The translations under genes were made by a program, and so were the position numbers. Below, one piece after another: positions 45,934 through 55,629 of a DNA stretch of 64,000 nucleotides. The stretch's first letter is position 1. Each line of letters starts with the position of its first letter. The DNA is from LMDS01 sp039930465 (lineage in GTDB: Bacteria > Pseudomonadota > Gammaproteobacteria > Burkholderiales > Burkholderiaceae_C). The stretch covers positions 7,293 through 71,292 of the forward strand of contig JBDTTU010000009.1 in the NCBI GenBank assembly GCA_039930465.1. Reading direction: 5' to 3'. Below the pieces are notes generated by a model. It did not search any database, was not told the origin of the DNA, and saw only the letters and a program-made list of their open reading frames with translations.

Positions 45934-46934
45934 ACATCATGAGCTTCGACAGCATGCTGCCGGTGATCTTCATGGCGTTGATGGGCCTCTCGATGCTGGT
46001 CTACGTGGTCAGCGACGGCTACGACCTCGGCGTGGGCATGCTGATGCACCGCGCGACCGACGCCGAGAAAGACGTGATGGTCGCGTCGATCGGCCCGTTC
46101 TGGGACGCCAACGAAACCTGGCTCGTGCTCGGCATCGGCATCCTGCTGATCGCGTTCCCGAAAGCCCACGGCCTGGTGCTGGGCGAGCTGTACCTGCCGG
46201 TCACGCTGATGTTGATCGGCCTGACGCTGCGCGGCGTGGCCTTCGACTTTCGCGTCAAGGCCAAGGACACGCACAAAAAGACCTGGGACCGCCTGTTCTT
46301 CGCCGGCTCGCTGCTCGCGTCGGTGTCGCAAGGCTGGATGCTCGGGCGTTACATCAGCGGTTTCGGCGAGGGCTGGAACTACCCGCTGTTCGCCGGCGCC
46401 ATTGCGATCGCATTGCCGATGGCGTATGCGCTGCTCGGCGCGGCGTGGCTGGTGATGAAGACCGAAGGCGAGTTGCAGGAACGAGCTGTCGACTGGGCGC
46501 GCACTGCATGGGGCCCGATGGTGGCCGGCATGGTGCTGATCTCGATGGCCACGCCCTGGATCAGCGCGACCGTGCGCGAGCGCTGGTTCGCGCTGCCCGA
46601 GATCATTGCGCTGATGGCGATCCCGCTCGTCACCGGCATCGCGCTGGTGACCGTTCGCGTGCTCCTGAAGACGCAGATCGTGCGCGGGCCGCTGTGCTGG
46701 CTGCCGTTCGTGTTGCTGATCGGCGTGTTCGTGCTCGGCTTCCTGGGGCTGGCCTACAGCATCTACCCGTTCGTCGTGATCGACAGGCTCACGATCTGGC
46801 AGGCCGCCAGCAGCCCTGCGGCACTGAAGGTGATCCTGTTCGGGGTGTGCATTTCGGTGCCGGCCATTGCCGGCTACACGGTGTTTTCATACCGCGTGTT
46901 CCGGGGCAAGACCGGCGAGCTGAAGTACGCCTGA
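45930..46934 (+). CDS. cioB: Cytochrome bd-type ubiquinol oxidase subunit II (CioB/CydB)
   Basis: A 334-residue subunit with eight or nine helices. LSMLVYVVSDGYDLGVGML and FWDANETWLVLGIGILLIAFP are the core CydB motifs, followed by RGVAFDFRVKAKD. No CydX-like small ORF follows; the next gene is dsbC on the opposite strand 19 bases on. That absence fits CIO-type oxidases. Confidence 0.95.
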   Translation: MNIMSFDSMLPVIFMALMGLSMLVYVVSDGYDLGVGMLMHRATDAEKDVMVASIGPFWDANETWLVLGIGILLIAFPKAHGLVLGELYLPVTLMLIGLTLRGVAFDFRVKAKDTHKKTWDRLFFAGSLLASVSQGWMLGRYISGFGEGWNYPLFAGAIAIALPMAYALLGAAWLVMKTEGELQERAVDWARTAWGPMVAGMVLISMATPWISATVRERWFALPEIIALMAIPLVTGIALVTVRVLLKTQIVRGPLCWLPFVLLIGVFVLGFLGLAYSIYPFVVIDRLTIWQAASSPAALKVILFGVCISVPAIAGYTVFSYRVFRGKTGELKYA

Positions 46935-46950
46935 GTCGCCCGAGACAGGC
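46929..46950. terminator. Weak hairpin between convergent cioB and dsbC
   Basis: GCCTG and CAGGC bracket a partly paired core (TCG with CGA) just after the cioB stop and before the dsbC stop. There is no T run, so it may be a Rho-independent terminator of low strength or nothing. Confidence 0.3.
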
Positions 46951-46953
46951 GCC

Positions 46954-47682
46954 TCAGGACTTGGCGCGGCTCGCGACCAACTGCGCTTCGATCTGCGCCG
47001 GCGGCAGGGCGCCGGGTACGCGTTTGCCGTCTTCGAACACCAGCGCCGGCGTGCCGTTCACACGGTACTTTTTTCCCATCGCCAGGTTGCGTTGCAGCGC
47101 ACCGGTGTCGCACTGCGCGATGTTGCGCGGCGGCAGGGCGCCGTTGACCATCCACTCGCGCCAGACCGCGGTGCTGTCTTTGGCGCACCAGATGTTGCGC
47201 GACTTCTCGGGCGAGTCGCCACCGAGAATCGAGTACAGGAAGGTGTAGACCGTCACGTCTTTCACCTGCAGCAACTCGCGCTCGAACTTCTTGCAGTAAC
47301 CGCAGTTCGGGTCGGCAAAGACCACCAGCTTGCGCGCCCCTGTGCCCTGTTTGTAGACGATGGCGTCTTTCAGCGGCAGGTTGGCAAAGTCGATCGCCGT
47401 GAGCTTTTCGATGCGTGCTTCGGTCAGGTTCACACCGGTCTTCGTTTCGATCACCGCGCCCTGGAACAGGTGCTCGCCGCGCTCGTCGCTGTAGACCAGC
47501 TCGGTGCCGACCCGCAACTCGAAGATGCCTGGGATCGGCGTCTTGCTGACTTCGTCGATCTTCGGGAACTGGGGCAGGCGTTCGGCGATGTTCTTGCGGA
47601 TCACCGCTTCCTGCGCCACGGCGGCTTGCGCGAACAGGGCGGCGATACCGGCGGCCAGAGCCAAACGAAGAAACTTGTTCAT
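46954..47682 (-). CDS. dsbC: Periplasmic disulfide isomerase DsbC
   Basis: A 242-residue secreted protein with signal peptide MNKFLRLALAAGIAALFAQA. The N-terminal dimerisation domain (IRKNIAERLPQFPKIDEVS) leads to the thioredoxin-fold domain with active site ADPNCGYCKKFEREL and cis-Pro loop VNGTPALVFEDG. It isomerises wrong disulfides. It is followed on the same strand by a UbiH-like monooxygenase gene upstream (start 48802). Confidence 0.94.
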   Translation of the reverse strand: MNKFLRLALAAGIAALFAQAAVAQEAVIRKNIAERLPQFPKIDEVSKTPIPGIFELRVGTELVYSDERGEHLFQGAVIETKTGVNLTEARIEKLTAIDFANLPLKDAIVYKQGTGARKLVVFADPNCGYCKKFERELLQVKDVTVYTFLYSILGGDSPEKSRNIWCAKDSTAVWREWMVNGALPPRNIAQCDTGALQRNLAMGKKYRVNGTPALVFEDGKRVPGALPPAQIEAQLVASRAKS

Positions 47683-47692
47683 GAGAAGACTT

Positions 47693-48802
47693 TCAGGAGT
47701 CGAGCGCCTGCTGGGTGAGCCAGCGCTTGAGCGGGGACAAGTGGTTGACCAGAGTCAGCCCACGGTTGCGAAGTTCCCGGGCGAGTGGTTGCGGGTGTGA
47801 AAAAAGGCGCAGCAAGCCGTCGGTGACCTGGCCCATCGCCCAGGTGGGCACAAAACGTTCGCGAGCATAGCGCCGCAGCAGTTTTTCGTCTCCGAGCCCA
47901 CGCCAGGGCTCGCGTTCGGAAATCACGCGGCACAGCGCGGCCACGTCGGCCAGGCCCAGGTTCAGGCCTTGGCCTGCCAGCGGGTGCACCACGTGCGCGG
48001 CGTCACCCAGCAGCACCCAGCCGGGGCCCGACCAGGCGGCGGCATTCGCCAGCATCAGCGGCCAGGCGGCGCGCGCGCCCGCGAGCTTGAGTTGGCCGGC
48101 CTCGCCGGCGGTGGCCAGCATCAGCTGCTGCTCGAAGGCCGTTTCATCCAGCCCCAGCAGTTCGCCGGCACGCGCTTCAGGCAGCGACCAGACCAGTGCA
48201 AACGAATGTTCCGGCGCCGGCGTATCGAAAGGCAACAAGGCCAGCACGTCGGGCGAGCGAAACCACTGCCGCGCGATGCCCTGGTGTTTGCGTGAAGACG
48301 TGAGCCGGGCGGCGATCGCGTGGTGGCCGTAGCCGTGGCGCTCGAAGTGGACGCCGAGCGCGGCGCGGGTGGCCGACGCTTTGCCTTCGCACAGTGCGGT
48401 GAGCGTCGCTTCGACCTCGCCTTCGACGATGCTGATGTGCGGTGCAAAGCGCACCGCCTGTGCGAGTTCGCGCTCGAGCACGGCGGCATCGGTGATCCAG
48501 GCCAGCGCGTCCACGTGCTGCTGCCACGCTGAAAAGTCGATCGCAGCGGGCGGTGCGTCGCCCTGCACGTGCATGTCGAGCACGGGCGTGCTGGCATGGG
48601 CCGGCAGGCTGTCCCAGACCTTGAGGCTGCGCAGCAGCGCCACCGAAGCCGCGTTGAGCGCGTAGGCGCGCACGTCTTCTGCGGCGCCGCTGCGCGACGT
48701 TTCGGGGCGCAGCGCCACCGTGTGGCCGGCGCGCGCCAGTGCCAGCGCGAGGCTCTGCCCCACGATGCCCGCACCCAGAACCTGTACGTCGAAGCGTTTC
48801 AT
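47693..48802 (-). CDS. UbiH/UbiF/VisC-type FAD monooxygenase
   Basis: A 369-residue flavoprotein hydroxylase starting MKRFDVQVLGAGIVGQSLAL at 48802. FAD motifs are GAGIVGQSLALALARAG and GDAAHVVHPLAGQGLNLGLAD. The family hydroxylates the ubiquinone ring, and this one is shorter than UbiH and UbiF. The frame is open much further 5', but that part lies opposite the MOSC gene and is not coding. It is ten bases upstream of dsbC on the same strand. Confidence 0.88.
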   Translation of the reverse strand: MKRFDVQVLGAGIVGQSLALALARAGHTVALRPETSRSGAAEDVRAYALNAASVALLRSLKVWDSLPAHASTPVLDMHVQGDAPPAAIDFSAWQQHVDALAWITDAAVLERELAQAVRFAPHISIVEGEVEATLTALCEGKASATRAALGVHFERHGYGHHAIAARLTSSRKHQGIARQWFRSPDVLALLPFDTPAPEHSFALVWSLPEARAGELLGLDETAFEQQLMLATAGEAGQLKLAGARAAWPLMLANAAAWSGPGWVLLGDAAHVVHPLAGQGLNLGLADVAALCRVISEREPWRGLGDEKLLRRYARERFVPTWAMGQVTDGLLRLFSHPQPLARELRNRGLTLVNHLSPLKRWLTQQALDS

Positions 48803-48898
48803 CGAGTTCGATTGTAGAGAGGGCATGTTCTTTGCGGTTTGCCGCACAGGGGCACAATTCTTCCCGTTCCCTTCCTGCGCGTACCCCAAGGATCCCCC

Positions 48899-49777
48899 GT
48901 GAGCCATGCCATCGGTCCTTCTGACGACCAGCTTCAGGTCAGCGTGCATTCGCTGCACGTTTACCCGGTGAAGTCGTGCGCCGGCATCAGCCTGCGTGAA
49001 AGCCTGCTGATCGAGACCGGGCTGGAGTTCGACCGCGCCTGGATGGTGGTCGACAAACGTGGCCAGTTCGTCACCCAGCGCCACCTGCCGCGCATGGCGC
49101 TGATTCAGCCGACGCTCAAGTCGTTTGAGATGATCCTGCGCGCGCCCGGCATGCTGGCCTTGCACGTCGCGCTCGACACGGTCGAGAAGCCGGTGCGCGC
49201 CAAGGTCTGGAACGACGAGGTGGCGGCCTACGACATGGGTGACCTGTGCGCGCAGTGGTTCAGCGACTTTCTCGGCGCGAAGGTCAGGCTGGTGCGTTTC
49301 GACCCCGAGCAAAAGCGCCTCTCGGAGCGCCGCTGGACCGGCGAGATCAAAGCCGAGAACTCCTTCGCCGACGCCTTTCCGCTGCTCGTGACCTCGGCCG
49401 CTTCGATGCCCGAGCTGAACCGCCGCCTCGAGGCGCAAGGGCACGCGGCGGTGACGATGACGCGATTCCGCCCCAACCTCGTGCTCGACGGCCTGGCCGC
49501 GCACGGCGAAGACCCGCTCGATGAGATCGTGATCGGCACCGAAGACGGCCCGGTGCGCCTGAAGCTCGTGAAACCCTGTGCGCGCTGCGCGATTCCCGAC
49601 GTCGACCCGCTTACCGGCGTGCCCGGCCATGCCGTGGGAGACGCGCTGCAGTCTTACCGCGCCGACGCCCGCCTGGACGGCGCGCTCACCTTCGGCATGA
49701 ACGCCGTGATCGTCGAAGGCACCGAGCGCAACCTTCGGGTCGGCATGACGGGCAGCGCCAACTACCGGTTTGACTGA
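48899..49777 (+). CDS. MOSC domain protein (YcbX-like)
   Basis: A 292-residue protein starting at GTG 48899, with AAGGA nearby upstream. The N-terminal MOSC beta-barrel reads VHSLHVYPVKSCAGISLRES then WMVVDKRGQFVTQRHLPRMA. The C-terminal MOSC domain has FRPNLVLDGLA and the Cys pair in KPCARCAIPDVDP, where the invariant Cys could hold the molybdenum cofactor or a sulfur. Related proteins reduce N-hydroxylated compounds. Divergent from the UbiH-like gene. Confidence 0.88.
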   Translation: MSHAIGPSDDQLQVSVHSLHVYPVKSCAGISLRESLLIETGLEFDRAWMVVDKRGQFVTQRHLPRMALIQPTLKSFEMILRAPGMLALHVALDTVEKPVRAKVWNDEVAAYDMGDLCAQWFSDFLGAKVRLVRFDPEQKRLSERRWTGEIKAENSFADAFPLLVTSAASMPELNRRLEAQGHAAVTMTRFRPNLVLDGLAAHGEDPLDEIVIGTEDGPVRLKLVKPCARCAIPDVDPLTGVPGHAVGDALQSYRADARLDGALTFGMNAVIVEGTERNLRVGMTGSANYRFD

Positions 49778-49793
49778 AGGCCTGGGCGCTCAG

Positions 49794-49823
49794 AGCATAT
49801 GAATCGGGCCCGATTCATATGCT
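49794..49823. repeat. Exact 30-base palindrome between convergent genes
   Basis: AGCATATGAATCGGG is followed immediately by its reverse complement CCCGATTCATATGCT, with no spacer. It lies 17 bases after the MOSC stop and ends 10 bases before the stop of the convergent DUF4826 gene. As RNA it gives a perfect stem without a real loop, so it is either a bidirectional terminator or a DNA-level site. No T run follows. Confidence 0.85.
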
Positions 49824-49832
49824 TACAAGCTC

Positions 49833-50279
49833 TCAGTCCGCCTCTTCTTCGGCAGGCCAGGCGGCAGCGTCGTCGGCCCAGACCTGAAGCGCCGCGCCGC
49901 GCCGCTTCAGCAGCGCCGCGAGCTTGGGCAAGCCTGCATGCGGCTCGTGGGCCCAGGCTGGTGGCACGTCGCCCCGGTCGAGCGACTCGCCGTGCAGCAG
50001 CCAGCGTTTGCCGAAGGCACGCAGCGCGTCGCGCGGCGTGGCCAGGTCGTGCGCGGCGAGCACGTCACTCGGCAGATCGCCGCAGATCACCCACCAGCCG
50101 ACCCACTCTGGCCGGTGCGGGCTTTCCACCGCCCAGACGCTGGCGTAAGGCATCACGTGCCAGGCCGGCCACTCACCGATGCGGCCGGGTTCCAGCCCCG
50201 AGCGCTGCAGGCAGGCGGCCACCTCGGCGACGCGCTCGGCGCACCAGGTGTCTTCGGAGTTCGATTCGGTCGAGGCCAT
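49833..50279 (-). CDS. DUF4826 protein
   Basis: A 148-residue protein. WCAERVAEVAACLQRSG, GEWPAWHVMPYASVWAVESP and GWWVICGDLPSDVLAAHD match DUF4826. The many aromatic residues in the core suggest a compact single domain without membrane segments. Function unknown. It follows the pirin gene on the same strand by three bases. Confidence 0.82.
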   Translation of the reverse strand: MASTESNSEDTWCAERVAEVAACLQRSGLEPGRIGEWPAWHVMPYASVWAVESPHRPEWVGWWVICGDLPSDVLAAHDLATPRDALRAFGKRWLLHGESLDRGDVPPAWAHEPHAGLPKLAALLKRRGAALQVWADDAAAWPAEEEAD

Positions 50280-50282
50280 GGT

Positions 50283-51161
50283 TCAGGGGTGGCGCGGCGG
50301 CAAAGGAATGAATTCTGTCTCGCCGGGCACACGATCGAAGCGCTGCGCTTCCCAGTCGTCCTGCGCCTGAACGATGCGCTCCCTGCGGCTGGAAACGAAA
50401 TTCCAGACCATGAAGCGGTGGCCGAGCGGCGCGCCGCCCACGAGCACGACGCGGCCGCCGCGCGGCGCGACCAGCAGCGGCTCGGTACCGGCTTCGAGCA
50501 CGACCATGGTGAACGCTGGCACGAGCACGCCATCGAGCTCGAAATCGTGGTCGGTGCCGTAGAGCGCGCGTTCTTCGGCAGCAGCCGGCACCTTGAGCGA
50601 CGCCCCCGAGGCCAGGCCGAAATTCAGATCGAGGTACAGCGTGGGCGACAGCGCACGCACTGGCGAGCTCAGGCCGAACGCGCTGCCGATCAACACGCGG
50701 ACCAGCACGCCGTCGATATCGCGCGCCGGAATTTCGGCGCCGGGCACGTGCTGGAAACCCGGTGCGTCTTCCTCGCGCTCGGCAGGCACCGCCAGCCACA
50801 GCTGCAGGCCGTGACTGCGGCGCTCGGTGCCGAGCAGGTCTTTCGGCGTGCGCTCGGAATGCACGATGCCACGCCCGGCCGTCATCAGGTTGACGGCTCC
50901 GGGCTCGATGCGCTGCACCACGCCGGTGGAGTCGCGGTGCATCATCGCGCCCTCGAACAGGTAGGTCACGGTCGCCAGGCCGATGTGCGGGTGCGGGCGC
51001 ACATCGTGGTTGTCGCCGGGTTGCGCGGTGATCGGGCCGAAGTGGTCGAAGAACACGAACGGGCCGACCGCCTGGCGCTGCGCCCCCGGCAGCGAGCGGC
51101 GCACGACGAAACCGCCGCCCAGGTCTTTCTGGTGAGGTTTCAGGACTTCGAGTTCACTCAT
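50283..51161 (-). CDS. Pirin-family cupin protein
   Basis: A 292-residue bicupin. The metal site is in VRPHPHIGLATVTYLFEG with the second His and Glu in GRGIVHSERTP. The C-terminal pirin domain (residues ~170-285) is complete. Bacterial pirins such as YhhW oxidise quercetin; the substrate here is not known. Divergent from ychF. Confidence 0.92.
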   Translation of the reverse strand: MSELEVLKPHQKDLGGGFVVRRSLPGAQRQAVGPFVFFDHFGPITAQPGDNHDVRPHPHIGLATVTYLFEGAMMHRDSTGVVQRIEPGAVNLMTAGRGIVHSERTPKDLLGTERRSHGLQLWLAVPAEREEDAPGFQHVPGAEIPARDIDGVLVRVLIGSAFGLSSPVRALSPTLYLDLNFGLASGASLKVPAAAEERALYGTDHDFELDGVLVPAFTMVVLEAGTEPLLVAPRGGRVVLVGGAPLGHRFMVWNFVSSRRERIVQAQDDWEAQRFDRVPGETEFIPLPPRHP

Positions 51162-51245
51162 GGATTGCTCCGCACATTGACTACCCGACAGTTTAGGACG
51201 GGCGCCTAAAATCCGCGCTCACCCCCGACAAGTCGAAAGTCTTCC

Positions 51246-52337
51246 ATGAGTTTGAAATGCGGCATCGTGGGCCTGCCCAACGTCGGCAAGTCCACCCTCT
51301 TCAATGCCCTGACCAAAGCCGGCATCGCGGCCGAGAACTACCCGTTCTGCACGATCGAGCCGAATGTCGGCATCGTCGAGCTGCCCGACCCGCGGCTGCA
51401 GGAGCTGGCGAAGATCGTCGAGCCCGAGCGCATCGTGCCGGCGATCGTCGAGTTCGTCGACATCGCCGGGCTGGTGGCCGGTGCCTCGAAGGGCGAAGGC
51501 CTGGGCAACCAGTTCCTCGCGCACATTCGCGAGACCGACGCGATCGTCAACGTGGTGCGCTGTTTCGACGACGACAACGTGATCCACGTGGCCGGCAAGA
51601 TCGATCCGATCTCCGACATCGAAGTGATCCAGACCGAGCTTTGCCTGGCCGACATGAGCACGGTCGAAAAAGGTCTGCACCGCTACAACAAAGTGGCGCG
51701 CTCGGGCGACAAGGAAGCGCAGAAGGTTGTCGACGTGCTGACCAAGTGCATGGCCGCGCTCGACCAGGGCAAACCGGTGCGCACGATCGCGTTCGGCAAG
51801 GAAGAAATGCTGCTGGTGAAGCCGCTGTGCCTGATCACCGCGAAGCCGGCGATGTTCGTCGGCAACGTCGACGAGACCGGTTTCGAGAACAACCCTTACC
51901 TCGACAAGCTGCGTGCCTACGCCGACGGCCAGGGCGCGCCGGTGGTGGCGATCTGCGCCAAGACCGAAGCCGAGCTTTCGGAGATGAGCGACGACGACCG
52001 CCTGATGTTCCTCTCGGAAATGGGCCAGACCGAGCCGGGTTTGAACCGGCTGATCCGGGCCGCGTTCAAGCTGCTCGGCCTGCAGACCTACTTCACCGCC
52101 GGCGTGAAGGAAGTGCGCGCCTGGACCATCCACGTCGGCGACACCGCCCCGCAAGCGGCCGGCGTGATCCACACCGACTTCGAGCGCGGCTTCATCCGCG
52201 CTCAGACCATCGCTTTCGACGACTTCATCAGCTTCAAGGGCGAACAGGGCGCCAAAGACAACGGCAAGATGCGCGCCGAAGGCAAGGACTACGTGGTCAA
52301 GGACGGCGATGTGCTGAACTTCCTGTTCAACGTGTGA
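51246..52337 (+). CDS. ychF: Ribosome-binding GTPase/ATPase YchF
   Basis: A 363-residue Obg-family protein. G1 is GLPNVGKSTLFNALTK, the YPFCTIEPN switch region carries the family-specific change that favours ATP, and G3 reads VDIAGLV. A coiled-coil insertion and the C-terminal TGS domain (VRAWTIHVGDTAPQAAGVIH through VVKDGDVLNFLFNV) follow. YchF/OLA1 binds ribosomes and influences stress responses. Confidence 0.96.
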   Translation: MSLKCGIVGLPNVGKSTLFNALTKAGIAAENYPFCTIEPNVGIVELPDPRLQELAKIVEPERIVPAIVEFVDIAGLVAGASKGEGLGNQFLAHIRETDAIVNVVRCFDDDNVIHVAGKIDPISDIEVIQTELCLADMSTVEKGLHRYNKVARSGDKEAQKVVDVLTKCMAALDQGKPVRTIAFGKEEMLLVKPLCLITAKPAMFVGNVDETGFENNPYLDKLRAYADGQGAPVVAICAKTEAELSEMSDDDRLMFLSEMGQTEPGLNRLIRAAFKLLGLQTYFTAGVKEVRAWTIHVGDTAPQAAGVIHTDFERGFIRAQTIAFDDFISFKGEQGAKDNGKMRAEGKDYVVKDGDVLNFLFNV

Positions 52338-52368
52338 CGCCGCCGGCCCCACGCACCCTTCTTCGCGC

Positions 52369-55300
52369 TTGGCCACCCGAAAGCTCCACACCCTGCACTG
52401 GGCCCTGGCGTCCGGGCTGACCGCGCTCGTCTACACGCTCGCCGGCAGGGCCGCCCTGTTGTTGGCCATGCCACCGGGCTTTGCCTCGCCGCTGTACCCG
52501 GCCGCGGGCGTGGCCCTTGGCGCCTTGCTGATCTTCGGCCGGCGTGCGCTGCCCGGCATCGCGCTCGGCGCGCTGGTCGTGAACCTCTCGATCCGCGGCG
52601 GCCTGCACAACCTGAGCGCCGCAACTCTGCTGGTGCCCGGCGCCGTCGCTGTCGGTGCTTCGTTGCAGGCCTGGGTGGGCGACACGCTGGTCAAGCGCTT
52701 CGTGCGCCAGCCGCTCGAACTGGCCGAGCCCCGCGACGTTCTCGGATTCCTGGGCGCCGCCACCCTGTCTTGCCTGGTGAGCCCGGCGGTCGCGAACCTC
52801 GCGCTCTGGTGGTCGGGCACACTGCCGGCAGCGGCCGTGCCCTTCAGCGCCGCCACCTGGTGGGTCGGCGACCTGCTGGGTGTGCTGATCGCCACGCCGA
52901 TCCTGCTCACCCTGTTCGGCCGCCCCCGCGCAGCCTGGGCACCCCGCCGCCTGAGCGTGGGCATCTCGCTCGGCCTTGTCACGGGCCTGCTGGCACTTGG
53001 CATCGTGCAGGTGGCGCACTGGAACAACGAACGTGTGCGCTCATCGTTCGACCGTGACGCGACCGGCGCCTTCGCCGCGCTGCGTGCCCAGTTGCGCGAG
53101 CCCCTGCAGGCGCTCGAAGCGTTGAACAGCGTCTTCATCGCTTCCGAAGATGTGTCACCCGAAGAGATGCGCCTGGCCACGCGCCAATGGCTCGCCCCCG
53201 GCACCTTGCAGGCGATGGGCTGGAGCGAACGGCTGCAGCGCGAAGACGTGCCGGCCTTCGAAGCCCGGGTGCGTGCCGAAGGTGCCAAGGGCTTCACCGT
53301 GTTCGATCGCAGTGACGCCGGCGAGAAGCGGCCGCCTGGCAACGAGCTGCTCGTGATTCACTACATCGAGCCACCCGCGGGCAACAGCGCCGCACTCGGC
53401 GTCAACGTGATGTCGGTCCCGGCAGCTCGTGCCGCCGTCGAAAAGGCCCGCACGACCGGGCAGCCCGCAGCCACCGCCGGCTTCCGGCTGACGCAGCAAC
53501 CGGCCGGCGAGAACCAGTCGGGGGTCGTGGTCTACCAGGCGCTGTACGAGCCCCGCACTCCCACCGAGGCTCAGCGGGCCGGCGCCCTGAAAGGCGTGGT
53601 GTTCGTGACCTTGCGCATTGGCGATCAACTCACCGGCCTGCTGCCGGTGGTTCCGGCCTACCTCAGGCTGTGCATCGTCGACAACAGCGCTGGCGAGCCA
53701 CGCCGGCGACTCGCCGGCCCCGAAGGCTGCGAATCGATCGCCCCGGCCTTGCTCGACGTGCGGCCGCTCAACTACGCCGGCCGCGAGTGGCAACTGCGTG
53801 TCTACGCCGACCCCGGAACTTTGCCCGATGCACACAACGGCGACGTGTGGCTGTTCGCCTTCGTCGGCCTGCTCTCAACAGCCATGCTTGTAGGTTTCCT
53901 GTTGACGCTGACCGGGCGCGCGTTGCGCGTCGAGACCGCGGTGCGCGAGCGCACCGCGGCGCTGCAGGCCGAGATGCGTGACCGCGAGGGCGCCGAATCG
54001 GCGCTGCGCGAGAGCGAGCAGCGCTTTCGCAACATCCTCAACAACGTGCCGATCGGTGTGGTCTACACCGACCTCAACGGGCAGATCATCCAGGCCAACC
54101 CGCGCTTCTGCGAACTCACCGGGTACGGCGAGGCGGAGCTGCTGGCACTGCGCCCGCCCGACTACACCTTCGCCGAAGATGTGGCTCAAGACGCCGGCCT
54201 GACGGCACAGTTGGTGCGGGGCGAAATTCCCATGTACCGCAGGAACAAGCGCTACATCGCGAAGAACGGCGGCACGGTGTGGGTGCAGGCCAGCGTCTCG
54301 CTGCTGCGCGACGCGCAGGGCCAGCCGCTGCACATCGTGGGCGTGGCCGAAGACATCACCGAACACCTGAAACTCGAAGACGCGGAGCGCGCGCGCGAGG
54401 CGGCCGAGGCCTCGAACCGCGCGAAGAGCGAGTTCCTCTCGCGCATGAGCCACGAACTGCGCACGCCGTTGAACGCGATGCTGGGCTTCGCGCAATTGCT
54501 CGAACTCGACCAGCGCCAACCACTGAGCGCCAGCCAGCAGCCCTGGGTGAGCCAGATCCAGCAGGCCGGCTGGCACCTGCTGGAGATGATCAACGACGTG
54601 CTCGACCTGTCGCGCATCGAATCGGGCAACCTGCGCCTGCACACCGAAACGCTGCACCTCGGCGAGCTGCTGGCGGCCAGCATCGCGATGGTCGAGGGCG
54701 ACGCGAAACAGCGCCGCATCCTCATCGTTCGCGAACTCGGCGAAGGCACGGCCACCGTGCTCGGCGACTCCACGCGGGTGAAGCAGATCCTGACCAATCT
54801 GCTGAGCAACGCGGTGAAGTACAACCTCGAGGCCGGCCGCATCCACATCGCCAGCCGGGTCAGCGCGCCCGACACGGTAGAGATCGCCGTCACCGACACG
54901 GGCCTGGGCATGACGCCGCAGCAACTGGCCGAACTGTTCCAGCCTTTCAACCGCCTCGGCCGCGAGCGCTCGGGGCAAGAAGGCACCGGCATCGGCCTGG
55001 TGATCAGCCAGCGCCTGGCCGAGCTGATGGGCGGCTCGCTGAAGGCCCGCAGCATCGCCGGCAAGGGCTCGTCGTTCATGTTGACGTTGCCGGGCTCGAC
55101 CGACCCCGACACCGTGCGTTCCGACTTCGACCACACCCCGCTACCGGCCGCCGAGTACCACCGCCGCATCGTGCATTACGTGGAAGACAACGAAACCAAT
55201 GTCGAGGTGATGCGCGGCATCCTCGCGCAGCGCTCGCAGGTGCAAATGGAGGTCTCGGTCAACGGCCGCGGCGGGCTGGCGGCGATTCGTGCGCAGCGCC

Positions 55301-55548
55301 CCGACCTGATCCTGCTCGACATGCACCTGCCCGACATCAGCGGCCTTGAATTGTTGCGAGAGCTCAAGGCCGACGCGCGCACCGCCTCGATCCCGGTCGT
55401 GGTGGTCTCGGCTGACGCGCTGGCCCAGCAGATCGACGCCGCGTTCCAGGCTGGCTGCTCGCACTACCTGACCAAACCGGTCAGTGTGAGCGAGCTGCTG
55501 TCCGTCATCGACGAGGTGCTTGATCTCATCGACACAAACTTTGGTTAG
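52369..55548 (+). CDS. Hybrid sensor histidine kinase: MASE1-CHASE-PAS-HisKA-HATPase-REC
   Basis: About 1059 residues from TTG 52369. The MASE1 membrane domain spans ~10-215, the extracytoplasmic CHASE domain ~230-430 (LREPLQALEALNSVF), and a last helix sits at ~493-515. A PAS domain follows at ~550-665 (FRNILNNVPIGVVYTDLNG). HisKA has the phosphate-accepting His695 in SRMSHELRTPLNAML, the ATP-binding domain shows N box LLSNAVKYN, DTGLGM and GTGIGLVIS, and a C-terminal REC domain carries Asp984 in LILLDMHLPDI and Lys1036. No output domain exists, so the REC either self-regulates or passes phosphate to a separate HPt. No partner regulator is adjacent. Confidence 0.9.
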   Translation: MATRKLHTLHWALASGLTALVYTLAGRAALLLAMPPGFASPLYPAAGVALGALLIFGRRALPGIALGALVVNLSIRGGLHNLSAATLLVPGAVAVGASLQAWVGDTLVKRFVRQPLELAEPRDVLGFLGAATLSCLVSPAVANLALWWSGTLPAAAVPFSAATWWVGDLLGVLIATPILLTLFGRPRAAWAPRRLSVGISLGLVTGLLALGIVQVAHWNNERVRSSFDRDATGAFAALRAQLREPLQALEALNSVFIASEDVSPEEMRLATRQWLAPGTLQAMGWSERLQREDVPAFEARVRAEGAKGFTVFDRSDAGEKRPPGNELLVIHYIEPPAGNSAALGVNVMSVPAARAAVEKARTTGQPAATAGFRLTQQPAGENQSGVVVYQALYEPRTPTEAQRAGALKGVVFVTLRIGDQLTGLLPVVPAYLRLCIVDNSAGEPRRRLAGPEGCESIAPALLDVRPLNYAGREWQLRVYADPGTLPDAHNGDVWLFAFVGLLSTAMLVGFLLTLTGRALRVETAVRERTAALQAEMRDREGAESALRESEQRFRNILNNVPIGVVYTDLNGQIIQANPRFCELTGYGEAELLALRPPDYTFAEDVAQDAGLTAQLVRGEIPMYRRNKRYIAKNGGTVWVQASVSLLRDAQGQPLHIVGVAEDITEHLKLEDAERAREAAEASNRAKSEFLSRMSHELRTPLNAMLGFAQLLELDQRQPLSASQQPWVSQIQQAGWHLLEMINDVLDLSRIESGNLRLHTETLHLGELLAASIAMVEGDAKQRRILIVRELGEGTATVLGDSTRVKQILTNLLSNAVKYNLEAGRIHIASRVSAPDTVEIAVTDTGLGMTPQQLAELFQPFNRLGRERSGQEGTGIGLVISQRLAELMGGSLKARSIAGKGSSFMLTLPGSTDPDTVRSDFDHTPLPAAEYHRRIVHYVEDNETNVEVMRGILAQRSQVQMEVSVNGRGGLAAIRAQRPDLILLDMHLPDISGLELLRELKADARTASIPVVVVSADALAQQIDAAFQAGCSHYLTKPVSVSELLSVIDEVLDLIDTNFG

Positions 55549-55629
55549 TGCTTGCACACATGAAAAGCGTGTAACCGCGGCCATCCGTGCTGTGTAACGC
55601 ACAGCCATCAGGGTAATCGCCAAGATCAA

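Noticed and set aside
48820..49630. N-terminal extension of the UbiH-like protein
   Set aside because: The FAD motif begins at the start chosen at 48802. The extension lies fully opposite the MOSC gene and has no similarity.
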